The notes beneath the pieces are model-generated. The model ran no database searches. It was not told where the DNA came from and worked only from the letters and a program-made list of their open reading frames with translations. A DNA stretch of 64,000 nt from Heterocephalus glaber. Its lineage: Eukaryota > Chordata > Mammalia > Rodentia > Bathyergidae. Location: assembly GCF_000247695.1 (NCBI RefSeq), contig NW_004624801.1, positions 6,758,406-6,822,405 on the forward strand, written 5' to 3'. This document shows positions 10,726 to 21,239 of the stretch, piece after piece (within the stretch, counting starts at the first letter, position 1; each line of letters starts with the position of its first letter). A program made the translations under genes and the position numbers.

Positions 10726-10727
10726 AT

Positions 10728-10802
10728 GGCAGGGAGGGAGGGAGGGAGGGAGGGAGGGAGAGAGAAAGAGAGAGAAAAGAAGAAGGAAGAAAGAAAAGAA
10801 AA
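10728..10802 (+). repeat. Purine-rich (GGGA)n/(GA)n microsatellite
   Basis: About 75 bp made only of G and A apart from the edges, starting as GGGA repeats and decaying to AGAAAG. It grows from the tail of the preceding SINE. All-purine tracts can form triplex DNA. Confidence 0.9.
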
Positions 10803-11137
10803 TTCAGCAGTAAGGTTTTGCACGACTGCCATCATGGCGGGTCCCACCCACCTTCCTACCCCCGGGCCCTGCCTCGGGAGCTGTTTCCTTTTCCAGGTAC
10901 CTTCCTTCACAAGGGTGCTGTCCCCAAGGAGAGTTGGGAACTGCATGCATCTTGCAAACATACTTGGAAAGAAGCCAGTGCCCAGGCTCCCAGAAGTCTC
11001 AGGCGATTTTCCAGTCCTCCATTTGCGCTGACCACATGGGTTCTTTCCTCTTCCACTCAGAGAGACGGGAGGAAAATGTGAGAGACAATGGTCATTCCAA
11101 CCCCAGGCTTCCTGCCGAGGGTCAGTGACATCCATCA

Positions 11138-11470
11138 TTGTTCCTGTACAAATTAGTAGAGTGTCCCATCCCTGGTCACTATGGCAACCGCCCCCAGTGC
11201 CTCTGTGATGGTGAACTGGAATTCATCGGAAGTGCCTCTCCGCAAACTCTTCTCCAGACAAGCAGAATAGGGAAGGAAATTACCAGCAGCTCCAGCACCT
11301 TTAAACCGGTCTTTGTTTCCAAGAGAACAGTTCAATCAGCCTGATGAGAGAGATCAGGAACCAATGTGGAAAAAGGACACCGGAAGTCACCCGGGCACAA
11401 AGGAGCAGCCGGCACTGCGCATCCCATTCCTGACACTGTGATTAACCCAGAGCCTTCCAGAAACTTCAGA
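11138..11470. promoter_or_regulatory. Candidate conserved noncoding block
   Basis: Unique, repeat-free sequence of even composition with an RFX half-site-like ACTATGGCAACC at 11177-11188. It has no credible codon structure. Its texture contrasts with the SINE-rich flanks, but conservation is untested. Confidence 0.3.
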
Positions 11471-11879
11471 AAATGAGCCATTGTTTTTCTCCTATTCTCC
11501 CACCATCTCGAACCTCCCACTTCCGTTTGCCTCTACCTGGCTCCCATCTCTATGAAGGGGGAAGGGAAACAAATCCAGCTCAAAAGCAGAAAATGCAAAG
11601 TCCTCAGACCAGAGGCTTCCCTGAGGGGTTCATGGAGAGGCTCCCCCAAGGAGGAGGATGGTGAGCAGGCTTTGCCTATCTTAGAACAAGACTCCAAGAC
11701 ACTGCCATAAAGGAAAACTTGTTTCACAGGCACCCCTTTTTATAAAGTGCACTCCTTCTAATTATGTAAGTACTCAAATCTGCAGTAAAAAAATTAAAAA
11801 AAAAAAAGAAAACCACAAGGAACAAGGTAAAGCCAATTATAATCCCATCTTCAGCCCAAATAATGGCTATTAATTAGTG

Positions 11880-12410
11880 TTTGGCTATTGCATTCGTTTG
11901 TGTTACTGCAATGGATTGCTTGAAGCAAGCTGAATCTATGAAGAAAAGAAGGTGTGTATAGTTCATGACTTTGGAGGTTGAAAGTCCAAACAGCAGGGTG
12001 CTGGCTCTGGCAAGGACCTCAGGGTCAATGGCAATGGTGAGAACACTTGCAGGAGGAAGGATCACATCAGGAAACCAAAACCGGAAGCCAGAGCACTGGG
12101 CCTGGACAGACTCAGGCTTTTATTTTTTATTTTTTGTGGGTACGGGGGATCGAACTCAGGACCTTGCGCTTTTGAGGCAGGTCATGGAACCACTGAGCTA
12201 AATCCCCGGCGGCCCCTCAGGCTTTTATAACAACCCTCTCAGAACAACTTTTCTCCCCTCCTAGGACAGCCTCCCTAGGGACCTGAGGACGTCCCCCTAG
12301 GCCCCAGCTCTCAACCCCCACATGACCTCCCAACATGGCTACCTGGGCACCAAGCTTCCAACACATGAAACTTGGGGACACATTCCAAGACCACCCAAAC
12401 CTCAGCAAGT
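11880..12410 (-). repeat. Old MaLR-like LTR split by an ID SINE
   Basis: Antisense MaLR-type text runs from about 11880 and resumes after an ID at 12124-12215. The right part ends with an AACACATGAAACTTGGGGACAC-type segment and CCAAACC at 12395-12401. Boundaries are approximate and the copy is diverged. Confidence 0.6.
12111..12228 (-). mobile_element. ID SINE with exact 13-bp duplication
   Basis: Antisense ID at 12124-12215: GGTACGGGGGATCGAACTCA marks the B-box side and CCACTGAGCTAAATCCCCGG the A-box side. CTCAGGCTTTTAT at 12111-12123 is repeated exactly at 12216-12228. The intact duplication suggests a fairly recent L1-driven insertion into the MaLR. Confidence 0.95.
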
Positions 12411-12527
12411 GCAGACCTCCCCAGTCCAGCTCATGCCTGTGTGTAAGACCCTTGTTGACTTGTGACATCAACAAAGCCCAGCTTTATTTCTGTCTCCTCT
12501 CCCTTGAATTTATTTACTCTAATTTTG

Positions 12528-12604
12528 GCAGTGCTGGGGGTGGGACCCGGGGGCTTGTGCCTGCTAGGCAAGGGCCCTGCCCGGGAGCTGCACCCCAGTC
12601 CCCC
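12528..12604 (-). mobile_element. ID-type SINE, diverged
   Basis: Antisense ID with GTGCTGGGGGTGGGACCCGG and a CTAGGCAAGGGC core of the older ID type. CpG decay and base changes make it clearly older than the 12124 copy. Confidence 0.7.
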
Positions 12605-13138
12605 CTCTTCCCTGTAATCTGCAGGGTAGAAACAAACAGATGCTGTGGCTTCTCAGCTCCTCTTAAGTAAGAGCTGCAGGCCGCTGTAGGTGGCAAACAC
12701 GATCTTAATTTGGACCTCAGAATAGTCAGTCTGTGGGAGACCAGAAATATGTTACCCCAAAATATGCATCTTTCAGCACAAGGATTGCTGAGCTGAAGGC
12801 AATTAAAGAAGAAACAGGTGCAGGACAGGGCTGCCCTCCCTCTATTTGCCCAAAAGCAGGACGCAGATTTGCAGACAGAAGGTGTCCTGCCCAGCCTTGC
12901 ACCTGAGAACAAGGTGAGCCCTTCAGACAGCTTCAGACCCTCCCAGCAGAGCACGACAGTGTGCTCACTGGCCATGGTCTCCCACAGGCTCGCTTGCCCC
13001 CAGTTGCTGCCCTCACTGGCTCCTGGTTCTTCTCTGTCTGTCTCTTCTCTAAAAACTCAGTGCTCTTTGTGGAAAGTGCTGCAGAAGCCAGAATTCAAGG
13101 CACTTCTGGGACCTATGCATTCCCTGGTGTCTCCCATG

Positions 13139-13412
13139 TACAAAGGCAGATCAAATAATACAGTGAACATTTAAATTAAAAAATTATTACAAGGGACCAG
13201 GGATTGAGCTCAGTGGTTTTGCTGCCTGCTGCGCAAGTGCAAGGACCTGAGTTCGATCCCTGGTACCAAAAAAAAAAAAAAAAAAATTACAATAAAAGGC
13301 ACTTTGCAATTAGTCTCCCTCAAAATCCTCCCTCTCGCTTTGAACACACTTATCCTATCATTCTTGCCACTTTCTGAAGCAGTTCTGGAAGTCCTCTTTC
13401 ATGAGTATTGCT
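13139..13412 (-). mobile_element. Mariner element 1, 3' end
   Basis: TA at 13139-13140 is followed by CAAAGGCAGATCAAATAATA, a terminal repeat resembling the inverted right end of element 2 (13881-13900). Read on the minus strand, 13400-13290 gives a degraded transposase tail with FRKWQE, DKCVQSE and FEGD separated by stops. This is the C-terminus of a Tc1/mariner (DDE) transposase. An ID SINE sits at 13193-13285. The 5' part is missing. Confidence 0.8.
13186..13292 (+). mobile_element. ID SINE inside mariner element 1
   Basis: Sense ID: GGGATTGAGCTCAGTGGTTT, GCTGCCTGCTGCGCAAG, GAGTTCGATCCCTGGTACC and an A18 tail. ATTACAA at 13186-13192 recurs at 13286-13292. It inserted into the AT tract just inside the mariner end. 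Confidence 0.9.
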
Positions 13413-13902
13413 TACAAAGTGTGATAAAAATACAATGAATGCTGCTGCTGAGTAAAGTCCAGTGGAAATGCAGGCTCATAAAACATGACGCTATGTCTTC
13501 ATCCACCTGATACACTGGATCTGGCCCTGTGTGACTGCTGGCTCTTCCTCAAAGTCAGAAGGACCATGGAAAGTAAATGTTTGGAATCACTTAAGACATC
13601 AAGGTAGCCAGGATAGTGCAATGAAAGACATTCATAAAAGAAGACCTCCAGGGGCCGGGGATTTAGCTCAGCAGTTCTGCCGCCTGCCTCGCAAGCGCAA
13701 GGATCCGAGTTCGATCCCCAGGACCAAAAAAAAAAAGAAGAAGAAGTCCTCCTGCACTGCTTCAGAGAGTGGCAAGAATGATCAGATAAGTGTTTGCAAA
13801 GCGAGGGGAAGTATTTTGAGGGGGATGAATAGCAATGTGCCTTTAGCATAATGTATTTTTTCAAATTTAAACACTCACCATAGATTTTGATCACACCTTG
13901 TA
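13413..13902 (+). mobile_element. Mariner element 2, internally deleted
   Basis: TA at 13413-13414, then CAAAGTGTGATAAAAATAC; the right end is TTTTGATCACACCTTG to 13900, then TA at 13901-13902. That gives inverted ends and the TA duplication required for Tc1/mariner. Sense coding remnants are DLALCDCWLFLKV from 13518 (third catalytic Asp region, cf. the PDLAPxD motif) and FREWQE-stop-SDKCLQSEGKYFEGD near 13761-13830. At 486 bp including an ID it lacks most of the transposase and is inactive. Confidence 0.85.
13639..13752 (+). mobile_element. ID SINE inside mariner element 2
   Basis: ID at 13651-13741 with the lineage-specific body GTTCTGCCGCCTGCCTCGCA and GAGTTCGATCCCCAGGACC. The duplication AGAAGACCTCC (13639-13649) / AGAAGTCCTCC (13742-13752) has one change. 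It interrupts the transposase remnant. Confidence 0.93.
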
Positions 13903-14495
13903 CATAAAACATGTGCATGTTGGTAAACTTGTTTCCTCTTCTCTCATTAGCTGTCTTTTGTCTTGGTGGCAGTCTCAGCTGAGAGCTTATGAGGACTAAG
14001 GAAAACAAGGACCTTATTTTCCACCCACAAGCCCACCGCATTTAATCACATCCTCCAGGCGGACTAGGGACCAAATCTCTTCCTGGGGAGCTCACCCGCT
14101 CCAGCCCAGAAGCTATGGTGGGGAGGAGGTGGAGTGGGTGATCTGCTCAGGCGGCAGGAACAGAAGGAGGGGTAGGGAGAAGGAGTGGACCCGGAAGGAC
14201 GCTTCTTGCACAAACTGGTGTCTTCCTCTCTGGGTAGTGCTGGGCTCTCTGGGATTGTGGGAGTCCTGTGACCCAGGGGATGCTCCTCAAATCTCAACCC
14301 TTCCAGAGACCTCTGGGCACTGCGCTGCCTCTTCAGATGCCCCCTGGGACAGGCACTGAGGTGTCCCCTTACTGTCCACGAGGAAACTCTCCCACTTCCT
14401 CCAAGGGACAAACCAACCTGGGCCCGTGTCCACTCCCATCCCCCAAGAGCTTTTCAGGCTACCCCACCCAAACAGCCACCCCATCCCCCCTCTGT
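13903..14495. other. Unannotated DNA, no gene seen
   Basis: No repeat or exon recognised. Both-strand open frames at 14064-14411 are compositional. Confidence 0.5.
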
Positions 14496-14611
14496 AGAAA
14501 ATCTCTGGGGAGGGCCCGGGATCTAGGTCAGTGGTTCCATCACCTGCCTCAAAAGCAGAAGGTCCTGAGTTCGATCCCCGGTACCAAAAAAAGAGAAAAT
14601 CTCTGGGGAGG
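14496..14611 (+). mobile_element. ID SINE with exact 18-bp duplication
   Basis: ID at 14514-14593. AGAAAATCTCTGGGGAGG at 14496-14513 recurs exactly at 14594-14611, the longest perfect target duplication I find in the window. The A box is mutated (ATCTAGGTCAG) but the B box GAGTTCGATCCCCGG is intact. Confidence 0.96.
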
Positions 14612-15564
14612 TGGACCCCATCCCACTGGGTCAGGCTTCTGCATCCACTCCACAGCCCACCTGCAGGGGCCATGTTTCAAGAGTCTCTCAGGGCTCTAGG
14701 AATTCTCACAATGCTTGGTGTGAAGGATCAGCCAAACCCTTTCAGCAGGGAGCCAGGCTGACAGCTGGCTCCACATCCTTCTCCATGCTCTCTAGTCGTT
14801 GCCTTGAGTCCTCCTCAGTCCCTTCTCATACATTGAGGAGCACCTGGATAGAGAAGAATTAATCTGATCCAAAGAGACATCTGGCCTCAGTTCTTGGGAA
14901 CAGCTGTTGGGAGGTGACTTCTGGGCCCCTCCAATGTCTATGTGGGGGAGGCTTTGGCTCCCAACAGCATGATTTCTGATAGGGGCTTTGGGACACACGT
15001 CAGTGCTGAGCTCGGGAGTGAGTGGAGACCACAGATCTACCATGTGGGTGGCATGTGAGGGAGGCCCCATCAACCTGCAAACCTGGGCCCAGGTGACCTT
15101 CCCGGGGGACAGTGCTCTCATATGTTGTCACATATCATGCTGCAGAGAAGGTGATGGCAGCCAGGTCTCACAGGGAGAGGAGGAGCAGAAGCTCTACGTT
15201 TGGTTCCCACCCAGATGCTCCCCTGATACATCCTGTCCTCAGGCTGGTTCCAGCATGTGCCCTTTCTCTATACGAGAGGCATAAGCATGCTGTGAGTCAT
15301 TCTGGAGAATTCCCAGATTCAAAGGACCCCAGATTCCTAGCCAGCTGGTCTAGGGTGAGTGTGGTCCTGGACACTCAAACATGTAGCTGGGCTTTGAGGG
15401 AGACCAACGTGGCAGGGCTGTGTCTTCAGACTGCAGTTTGGGGAACTTATGGCAGATCCTCTATCTCAGCTTTACAGGCAGAGAAAGAGGAGGCTGAGAT
15501 GGCTCAGTGACTTGGCCCAGGCAATTCTGCACAAATCCTTACATATTCTATAATTTAAAAAAAT
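14612..15564. other. Unannotated DNA, no gene seen
   Basis: Unique-looking DNA without SINEs. Open frames up to about 130 codons overlap on both strands with no recognisable family. Confidence 0.5.
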
Positions 15565-15569
15565 TAAAC

Positions 15570-15665
15570 CTGGGCTGGGGCATTGCTCAGCAGCAGAGTG
15601 CTTGGCTTGCATATGCAAGGCCCGGGGTTCTACCCCTGGCACTGCAAACAAACAAACAAAAACTA
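15570..15665 (+). mobile_element. ID SINE
   Basis: GGGCTGGGGCATTGCTCAGC start, CTTGGCTTGCATATGCAAGG middle, GGGTTCTACCCCTGGCAC B-box side and an (CAAA)n tail. This is an older ID subtype than the GCCGCCTGC group. Confidence 0.85.
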
Positions 15666-15788
15666 AGCTGGTTTCTGTGGACCAGTGATCTCAAGCAGCA
15701 TTCTCTGCAAGTCTCGACCTGACCAAGGGAGAATGAGAGCAGGGGCGGTGCTTTCTGAGGACCAGACCATTCTGAAGAGGCTGTCCCT

Positions 15789-15985
15789 CAGCCAGGTGAG
15801 AAGGTGCACTCCTGTAATCCCAGCACTCTGGGAGATGGAGGCGAGAAGATCAAGAGTTTGAGTCCAGACTAGGCAATTTAGTGACTTAGCAAGATGCTGT
15901 CACAAAAGAAAAAAATAAGACAAGTGCTGAGGATGTAGCACAGTGCAAAGGTCTTGGGTTCCATTCTCACTACTGAAAACAAGGC
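15789..15985 (+). mobile_element. B1-dID dimeric SINE
   Basis: B1 half with CCTGTAATCCCAGCACTCTG and AGTCCAGACTAGGCAATTTA, then an A-rich linker and an ID half with GTGCTGAGGATGTAGCACAG and GGTTCCATTCTCACTACTG. Confidence 0.88.
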
Positions 15986-16204
15986 CACTCCCCAGTGTTC
16001 CTTTTGCTTCCAGAGTACCGTCCAAGCCCTCTTCCTCCTCAACCAGCATTCTCCTCACCCCAGGGTCTATACTCCAGATACACAAGGGACTTTTCTAAAT
16101 TGTACCCCAGCTTGGCTGAACATAAGACAACAAAGAGGAGAATGTAATGAGTCACCACATCAAAGCTGCACTGAAGTACTTCCTAGCTGGCAGGCATTGT
16201 AGAG

Positions 16205-16770
16205 AGTCCTTCATTCAGTTAACGAATATTAATTGACTGCTTGCCATGTGCCTGACCCTGTTCTTGGCCCTAGAGACAGAGCAGTGACCAAAATAGATTT
16301 TAAGAATCTCTGCTGCTGGGGAGCTGACATTCAAGTGGGAGAAAACAGGCAATAAACATAATGAGTAAATTGTATAATAGGTTAAAAGGTGATATAAGTG
16401 CTGGGAATAAAAGTTAAATCAGAGGGATGGGGATGCAGCTCAGTGGTGGAGTATTTTTGCAGCATGCACAAGGTCCTGGGTTTTATCTCCAGAGCTAGAA
16501 AAAAAGAACAGAAAATTTAAGCCAGATCAAAGGATGGGGAGTGCCGAGGGAAGGTATTTGATTGTGACTGGGTTGGTTGGCGCAGACATTTGAGCCATGA
16601 GTATGTGCTGTCTGGGGAGGAATGTGTGAGGCAGGGGAACAGAGGTGCAGAAGCGTGGGGAGAGGTGAGAAGAAAGCATAGATAGGGCTGGATACAAGCA
16701 AGGGATTTCAAACATGTGCAGAAAGTTGGAACATGTTCCTCAGGGGTAAGGGCCAATGATTATGGCCACA
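16205..16770 (+). repeat. Ancient mammalian interspersed repeat
   Basis: Text such as CATTCAGTTAACGAATATTAAT, CCATGTGCCTGACCCTGTTC, GAGACAGAGCAGTGACCAAA and GCAATAAACATAATGAGTAA follows the order of a common old mammalian repeat. It resumes after an ID at 16424-16506. I am not certain of its family name. Confidence 0.6.
16424..16506 (+). mobile_element. ID SINE within older repeat
   Basis: GGGATGGGGATGCAGCTCAG, GTGGTGGAGTATTTTTGCAG and GGTCCTGGGTTTTATCTCCA, with an A-rich tail. It splits the ancient repeat around it and so is younger. Confidence 0.85.
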
Positions 16771-16859
16771 TACAGCACTTACCTAGCCCCATTCTCTCTT
16801 TCTTCATTTTCCCATGGAGCCATAGACCAATAGTTACTATCCTGTAGATGCCATGCAGA

Positions 16860-17135
16860 GAGACCACATAAAGGTACAGAAGCCCGGGGAGCCCCAGCTT
16901 CCGACATGCCCCACATTTAGGTGTTGTCATTTAGGTCCAGACATGTGAGTGTGAACCAGGGTGAACCAGTGAGCGAGCCGGTATGAACTAGGGTAGGACA
17001 GCCTTCAGCTGCCTTCAGAGCCTACCTGCCCAGTCACTTCCCAACGGCATCCATGTGAAGATTGCAGCAAGCACCACCTAGCCGAACCCAGCCAGCCCCA
17101 CAGCTGTGAGAGACAGGGCTGAGTACGGTGGTTGT
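16860..17135 (+). repeat. Old MLT1-type LTR 3' part
   Basis: GACATGTGAGTGTGAACCAG, ACCTAGCCGAACCCAGCCAG, and AGCTGTGAGAGACAGGG...GGTTGTTTGAAACCACTATG follow the order of sense MaLR LTR 3' ends. It is diverged and has no clean boundaries. Confidence 0.55.
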
Positions 17136-17279
17136 TTGAAACCACTATGATTCACTCTGCAGCCATAGCTCCCCGGGTGGGAGGTAAAGAGCACACAGAA
17201 TGCTCTTCTGAACACAGAGAACGAGCCAGACAGACTGCCCACTCCCCAGCAGCCTCCACCATGCCCGTCAGCAGGGAGA

Positions 17280-17706
17280 GGGGCTGCAGGGCATGCAGGC
17301 TGCCTGGCTTTGTGTTGTGGCTGTGTCTAGAGGTCCCCTGGGAAGCCTCATTCAGTCAAAGTGGGGCTTTACAAAGGTGGCTGGATCTAGAGTGTGTGAT
17401 GCTGGGATTGATTCACGCTGCAATGTGAGGATCGGGGCACTAGGATTAAGGGTGTGAGTGCTGCCTGCCCTGAAGGTGGGTGGCCTGGATGACATATAAG
17501 GGACAGAAAGAGGCTTGTTGCTGCTTGTTGCTTTTGCTGTCTTCTGCCCACCATGAACTCTTTCTCTCCTCCAATGCCCTTCTACCAAGCCTTAGAGCCA
17601 GCCAATTATGGACTGAAACCTCTACAAACTGTGAGCCGAAATAAACCTTTCTTCCTTTAACTTTGGGTGTCGAGTATTTTGTTTCAGCAATGAGAAAAAA
17701 TAACTA
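17280..17706 (+). repeat. MaLR-type LTR, sense
   Basis: TATGGACTGAAACCTCTACA, CTGTGAGCCGAAATAAACCT and TTCTTCCTTTAACTTTGGGT are the standard MaLR 3' region with an AATAAA signal at 17640-17645. The 5' boundary is uncertain. Confidence 0.75.
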
Positions 17707-17707
17707 G

Positions 17708-17878
17708 GACATTTTGTAAATAAAGTTTTATTGGAACACATATTTACACATTATCTAGGGCTGTTTTCTCCTTAAAATGAGAGCTGAGTGGCTGTGACAG
17801 AAGCTAAGCAGCATATATAAAGTCTAAAATATTTACTGTCTAGCCCTTGACAGGAAAAGTTTGCCATCCAGATTTCCC
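17708..17878 (-). repeat. hAT-type nonautonomous DNA transposon relic
   Basis: TTGTAAATAAAGTTTTATTGGAACAC followed by CTAGGGCTGTTTTCTCCTTA and, at the right, AAAATATTTACTGTCTAGCCC and AAAAGTTTGCCATCC, is the antisense order of a widespread mammalian hAT-Charlie-type element. Terminal repeats are decayed. Confidence 0.75.
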
Positions 17879-18026
17879 TGGTTTTCTCTAGGTTTTGAAC
17901 TCTGGTGACCTCGGTAAGGTGAGCAATGTGACATAGGTCTTCTCTTTGGGTCTTGCTTTTTATCTTCTGGGAAGAGTTCTGGTGGTCTAGGGAGGGGGTG
18001 CCCCCTCAGAGCCTGGGTCGGAAAGG

Positions 18027-18035
18027 GGGGGGAGA

Positions 18036-18081
<46 letters not shown>

Positions 18082-18093
18082 GAGGGAGAGAGA
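18027..18093 (+). repeat. (GA)n microsatellite
   Basis: A G-run followed by about 60 bp of nearly pure GA dinucleotides with three GGGA interruptions. Confidence 0.95.
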
Positions 18094-18380
18094 ATGTCAG
18101 AGTACCACAAACGAGGTAGCTTAAAACAATGGGAATGTGTGAGCTCACAGTTCTTGAGGCCAGAGGTCAGAAATCAAGTTATCACCCAGGCCCTGCTCCC
18201 TCCAAATGCTTTAGGGAAGAATCTTTCACTTCCCTTTCTGGCTTCCGCTGGTTGCCACAATCAATCCTTGGTGTTCTTTGGTTGAGAAAGTACTGCTCCC
18301 ATCTCTGCCTCTATTGTCACTTGGGACAGGGCCATAGCTGAGTGCCCATGAAGGATACTCATCAAGAGCCCAAAACAAAC
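18094..18380 (-). repeat. MLT1-type LTR, antisense
   Basis: GAGTACCACAAACGAGGTAG, GCTCACAGTTCTTGAGGCCAG, CAGGCCCTGCTCCCTCCAAA and CTTTCTGGCTTCCGCTGGTTG follow the antisense MLT1 LTR order. Truncated at the right by a SINE. Confidence 0.75.
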
Positions 18381-18383
18381 CTC

Positions 18384-18600
18384 ATTCAGCTGGGCACTCC
18401 TGTAATCTCAGCACTGTGGGAGGCTGAGGCAGGAGGACCCAAAGTTCAAGTCCAGCCTGGGCAACTTAGTGATTTAGTGAAACCAACTCAAATCTAAAAA
18501 TAGAAAAAGGACTAAGGATGTAGCTCAATGTTAAGACTTTGAATTCAACCCCTAACACAGAAAAAACAACAGCAACACACCAGCAAGCAAGCAAGCAAAC
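18384..18600 (+). mobile_element. B1-dID dimeric SINE
   Basis: B1 half CTCCTGTAATCTCAGCACTG, GGCTGAGGCAGGAGGACC, then the linker and an ID half AAGGACTAAGGATGTAGCTC with a decayed B box. The tail is A-rich and ends in GCAA repeats. Confidence 0.88.
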
Positions 18601-19480
18601 AATAAAACCTTCTTCATAGAAAGCCACAGGGACTTGGGGTTTTCTGGCCTATGGCAAATGCAGCCTGCACTGTGTGATCCTCTACATGCAGCCACACAAA
18701 GACTGGACAGCTGTGGGCCTCATGGTGGCAGGGGGCAGGTTACCAGCTCACCTTAGGGGGTGACAGAGTCTGAGGTACACAGCCCAGGAGGACCTGGCTG
18801 GGGAAATGGTGCTGGTGGCATTTTGAAGGGACGTGATATCCTCCACCAGCACGTGCCTTTCATTTATTTTTATTTTTTGAAGTGTGCCAATTACAATCCT
18901 GAGGATTGGAATGTGAAGTGTAGATTAGGGATCTCTGGGGCAAAGCAGAGGCTAGGTGACTTCTGATGACTTGAGGATGCACCCTGAGCCCCTCCCTTTA
19001 GCCCACCCAAGCAGACACCCCTCACCCAGCAGTTTGCAGCTTCCCACGGCAGTGCCCGTTGGTCTTGGCTGAGCCGGGCAAGAAACGGAGAGCAGAGCTA
19101 GGCAGACGCAGCGGAAGCCCACGCCTGTCTGAGTTTGCATACAGATCTCCCAGGGCGGGGTGCCCAGGACTTCCCCCTTGGAGGTGCGGCTGTTCTTGAT
19201 TTTCTGATTACCCAGAGGTTGGCTCGATTTGGCAGGGGACATAGAGCCGCGTTCTGCGATCTGTGGATGGCGTTACTGATCTCAGGAGGCTTCCCAGACG
19301 CACTCACCTGGCAGACTTTTCACAAGTATGCACTCCAGAGTCGAGATAGTCCTTACAGGTGTAGGGAATCAAGCAAGCTTTCTTCTTCTGGATGTTCATA
19401 ACCACAGATTTATAAAATGATGCTGTCAGCCCCACCTTGCTTTCTTCTCCTTCTTACCTCTTCCCTCCTCCACTAATTCT
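18601..19480. other. Unannotated DNA, no gene seen
   Basis: No repeat recognised. Frames at 18952-19401 on both strands overlap and lack family resemblance. Confidence 0.5.
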
Positions 19481-19800
19481 GCATTTCTCATCTGAGGCTG
19501 GCTGGGCCAGTCAGCTTAATGAGCCTCCCGATTTGCCATCAGATAGATGGCGGACCATTAGCCGCCTGTTTAACAACCATATTTCTTCCTCAGGATGAGG
19601 GCTCAATGTCTCTCACGTGAAGTACAGCTGGTGAGCCCCCTCCGTCCCCGCCTTGAAGTACCGAGAGCAATTACTCAGCAGTGCTTCCAGAGCCTCGGCA
19701 GTTTGTGATAGCCACCTCTTCCATCTGCCCAGGTTGATTGGAGATCTGAAGCGGGCAGGTTGCTGTTCACAAGAGATTGATGAATTCTCGGAGTGCTGCT
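19481..19800. promoter_or_regulatory. Candidate conserved noncoding block
   Basis: Unique DNA with CAGCTTAATGAGC, a YY1-like AGATGGCGG at 19545-19553, then CCATTAGCCGCC and an AACAACCATATTT stretch. Dense short TF-like words without repeat signature suggest an enhancer, as inference only. Confidence 0.3.
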
Positions 19801-20660
19801 TTTGGTTTTCTGTGAAGCTCCTCCCTCCAGGGTCCTCTTCCTGTCCTGGCCTGGAGCGCTGTGGGTTTCAGTGCTCTCCCCATGCAGGGCCCACAGAGTC
19901 CCCTCCTGCTGGAGGCAGTGGCTTCCCTGGAGACCGTGGCCCTGAGCTATGGAAACCACAGCTTTGATTCCCAGGAGGTCATTTTATGGCTGGAAAGAGC
20001 TGAATCAGACACAGGGTGCTGATCTTTGGGGCTGCCTCTCAGCTTCTAGTTTAGGGAGGCTTTCCAGGCCACCCATACAGGCCCATAGGACTTCCCCAAG
20101 GCCACCCGGCCAGTCGCATGTCCCTCTGTCACTATTCAGCCTGCGCTCCCCTGCTGGTCCTGCTCTTCCCTTGGCTTCCTGTTGACCAGGGCCCTCTGAA
20201 GCCCGTGTCTGTGTTACAGTTGAGCCCAGGTGGACGAGAGAGAGGAGGACTGCAGTAAGACCGCAGCCCAGGAAACTGGGCTTTTCTCACTTCCAGCACA
20301 AAGATGAGCAGAACAAAACCCACAGCCACTGCCAACTGGTTTTTAGAAAAAGTATTCATGCTCAAAAGAGACAAAAGGAGCCCTCGGGATGGGAGATAGA
20401 GTTAGATGGCAGAGGATCAGGCAGGAGAGAGGAGGGTGCTGACTGGTGACCCTCAGCTTTGAGATGGGGCCCAAGGCATGACATCTGGGCCTTACTTGAG
20501 GTGACGCATGTGGAATGGAGCCCCAGCTTAAAGCCCAGAGCTGCAGGCTGCTGTCTGGAAGGTGGAGCAAAAGGGGCCAGCAACTTAGGGACTCGGATAG
20601 GGAAAAGAAAAAGCCCGTGTTAGAAATCAAAACTCCAGACCGAGGCCAAAAATAGTGGCC
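19801..20660. other. Unannotated DNA, no gene seen
   Basis: Moderately GC-rich unique DNA. Small frames on both strands are not supported as genes. Confidence 0.5.
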
Positions 20661-20663
20661 AAT

Positions 20664-20772
20664 GGGGCTGGGGTGCAGCTCAGTGGAGGCTTGCCTAGGA
20701 TATATGAGGCCCCGGGTTCAATCCCCAGCACACCCATATACACACACACACACACAACACAACACACACAAA
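20664..20772 (+). mobile_element. ID SINE with (CA)n tail
   Basis: GGGGCTGGGGTGCAGCTCAG, CTTGCCTAGGATATATGAGG and GGGTTCAATCCCCAGCACAC, then a CA microsatellite to about 20772. The microsatellite has grown from the SINE tail. Confidence 0.88.
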
Positions 20773-21077
20773 GTGGTTGTAGGGGAAGGGGACAGATTTT
20801 CTGCTCCTTGAGGGGTTGAGAGACCCACATCATGAGAAAAACATAAAAATGAATCCATTTATACACCCAAGCCTGAGAAGAAAGATAAAATTGCTCTAAT
20901 GGACTATTGCACACACAAGCATAGTCTGTATCCTCAGAGGCCAACATTTTTAATATAAGCTCACAACAAACAATACTGCAAAATACCTACAGAAACAAAC
21001 CATAATGAAAGAGAGACGTTAGGAGTAATAAGAGAATCAGCTGCTAAGATTTGAAATTAACGGGACATCTGAACAGG

Positions 21078-21215
21078 ATTTTTTTTTTTTTTTTAGACAA
21101 TATCTCTGGCCTTGAACTCACTCTGTACCCTAGGTTGACCTTGAATTCGTGTCTATCCTCCTGCCTCATCCTCCTGAGTTCTGGGACTATAGATATGTGC
21201 TATCATGCCTGGCCG
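21078..21215 (-). mobile_element. B1 SINE
   Basis: T16 tract, then AGACAATATCTCTGGCCTTG, CCTCCTGCCTCATCCTCCTG and a CATGCCTGGC end. Flanks are AT-rich; no clear duplication. Confidence 0.85.
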
Positions 21216-21239
21216 AGCATGATCTCTGTACTTAAAATG

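Noticed and set aside
10728..10802. CRISPR-like or structured array in the purine tract
   Set aside because: Simple GGGA/GA microsatellite growing from a SINE tail in mammalian DNA; no spacers.
13531..13851. 106-codon frame near the mariner pair as a gene
   Set aside because: It crosses the ID SINE and reads the mariner tail out of its transposase frame.
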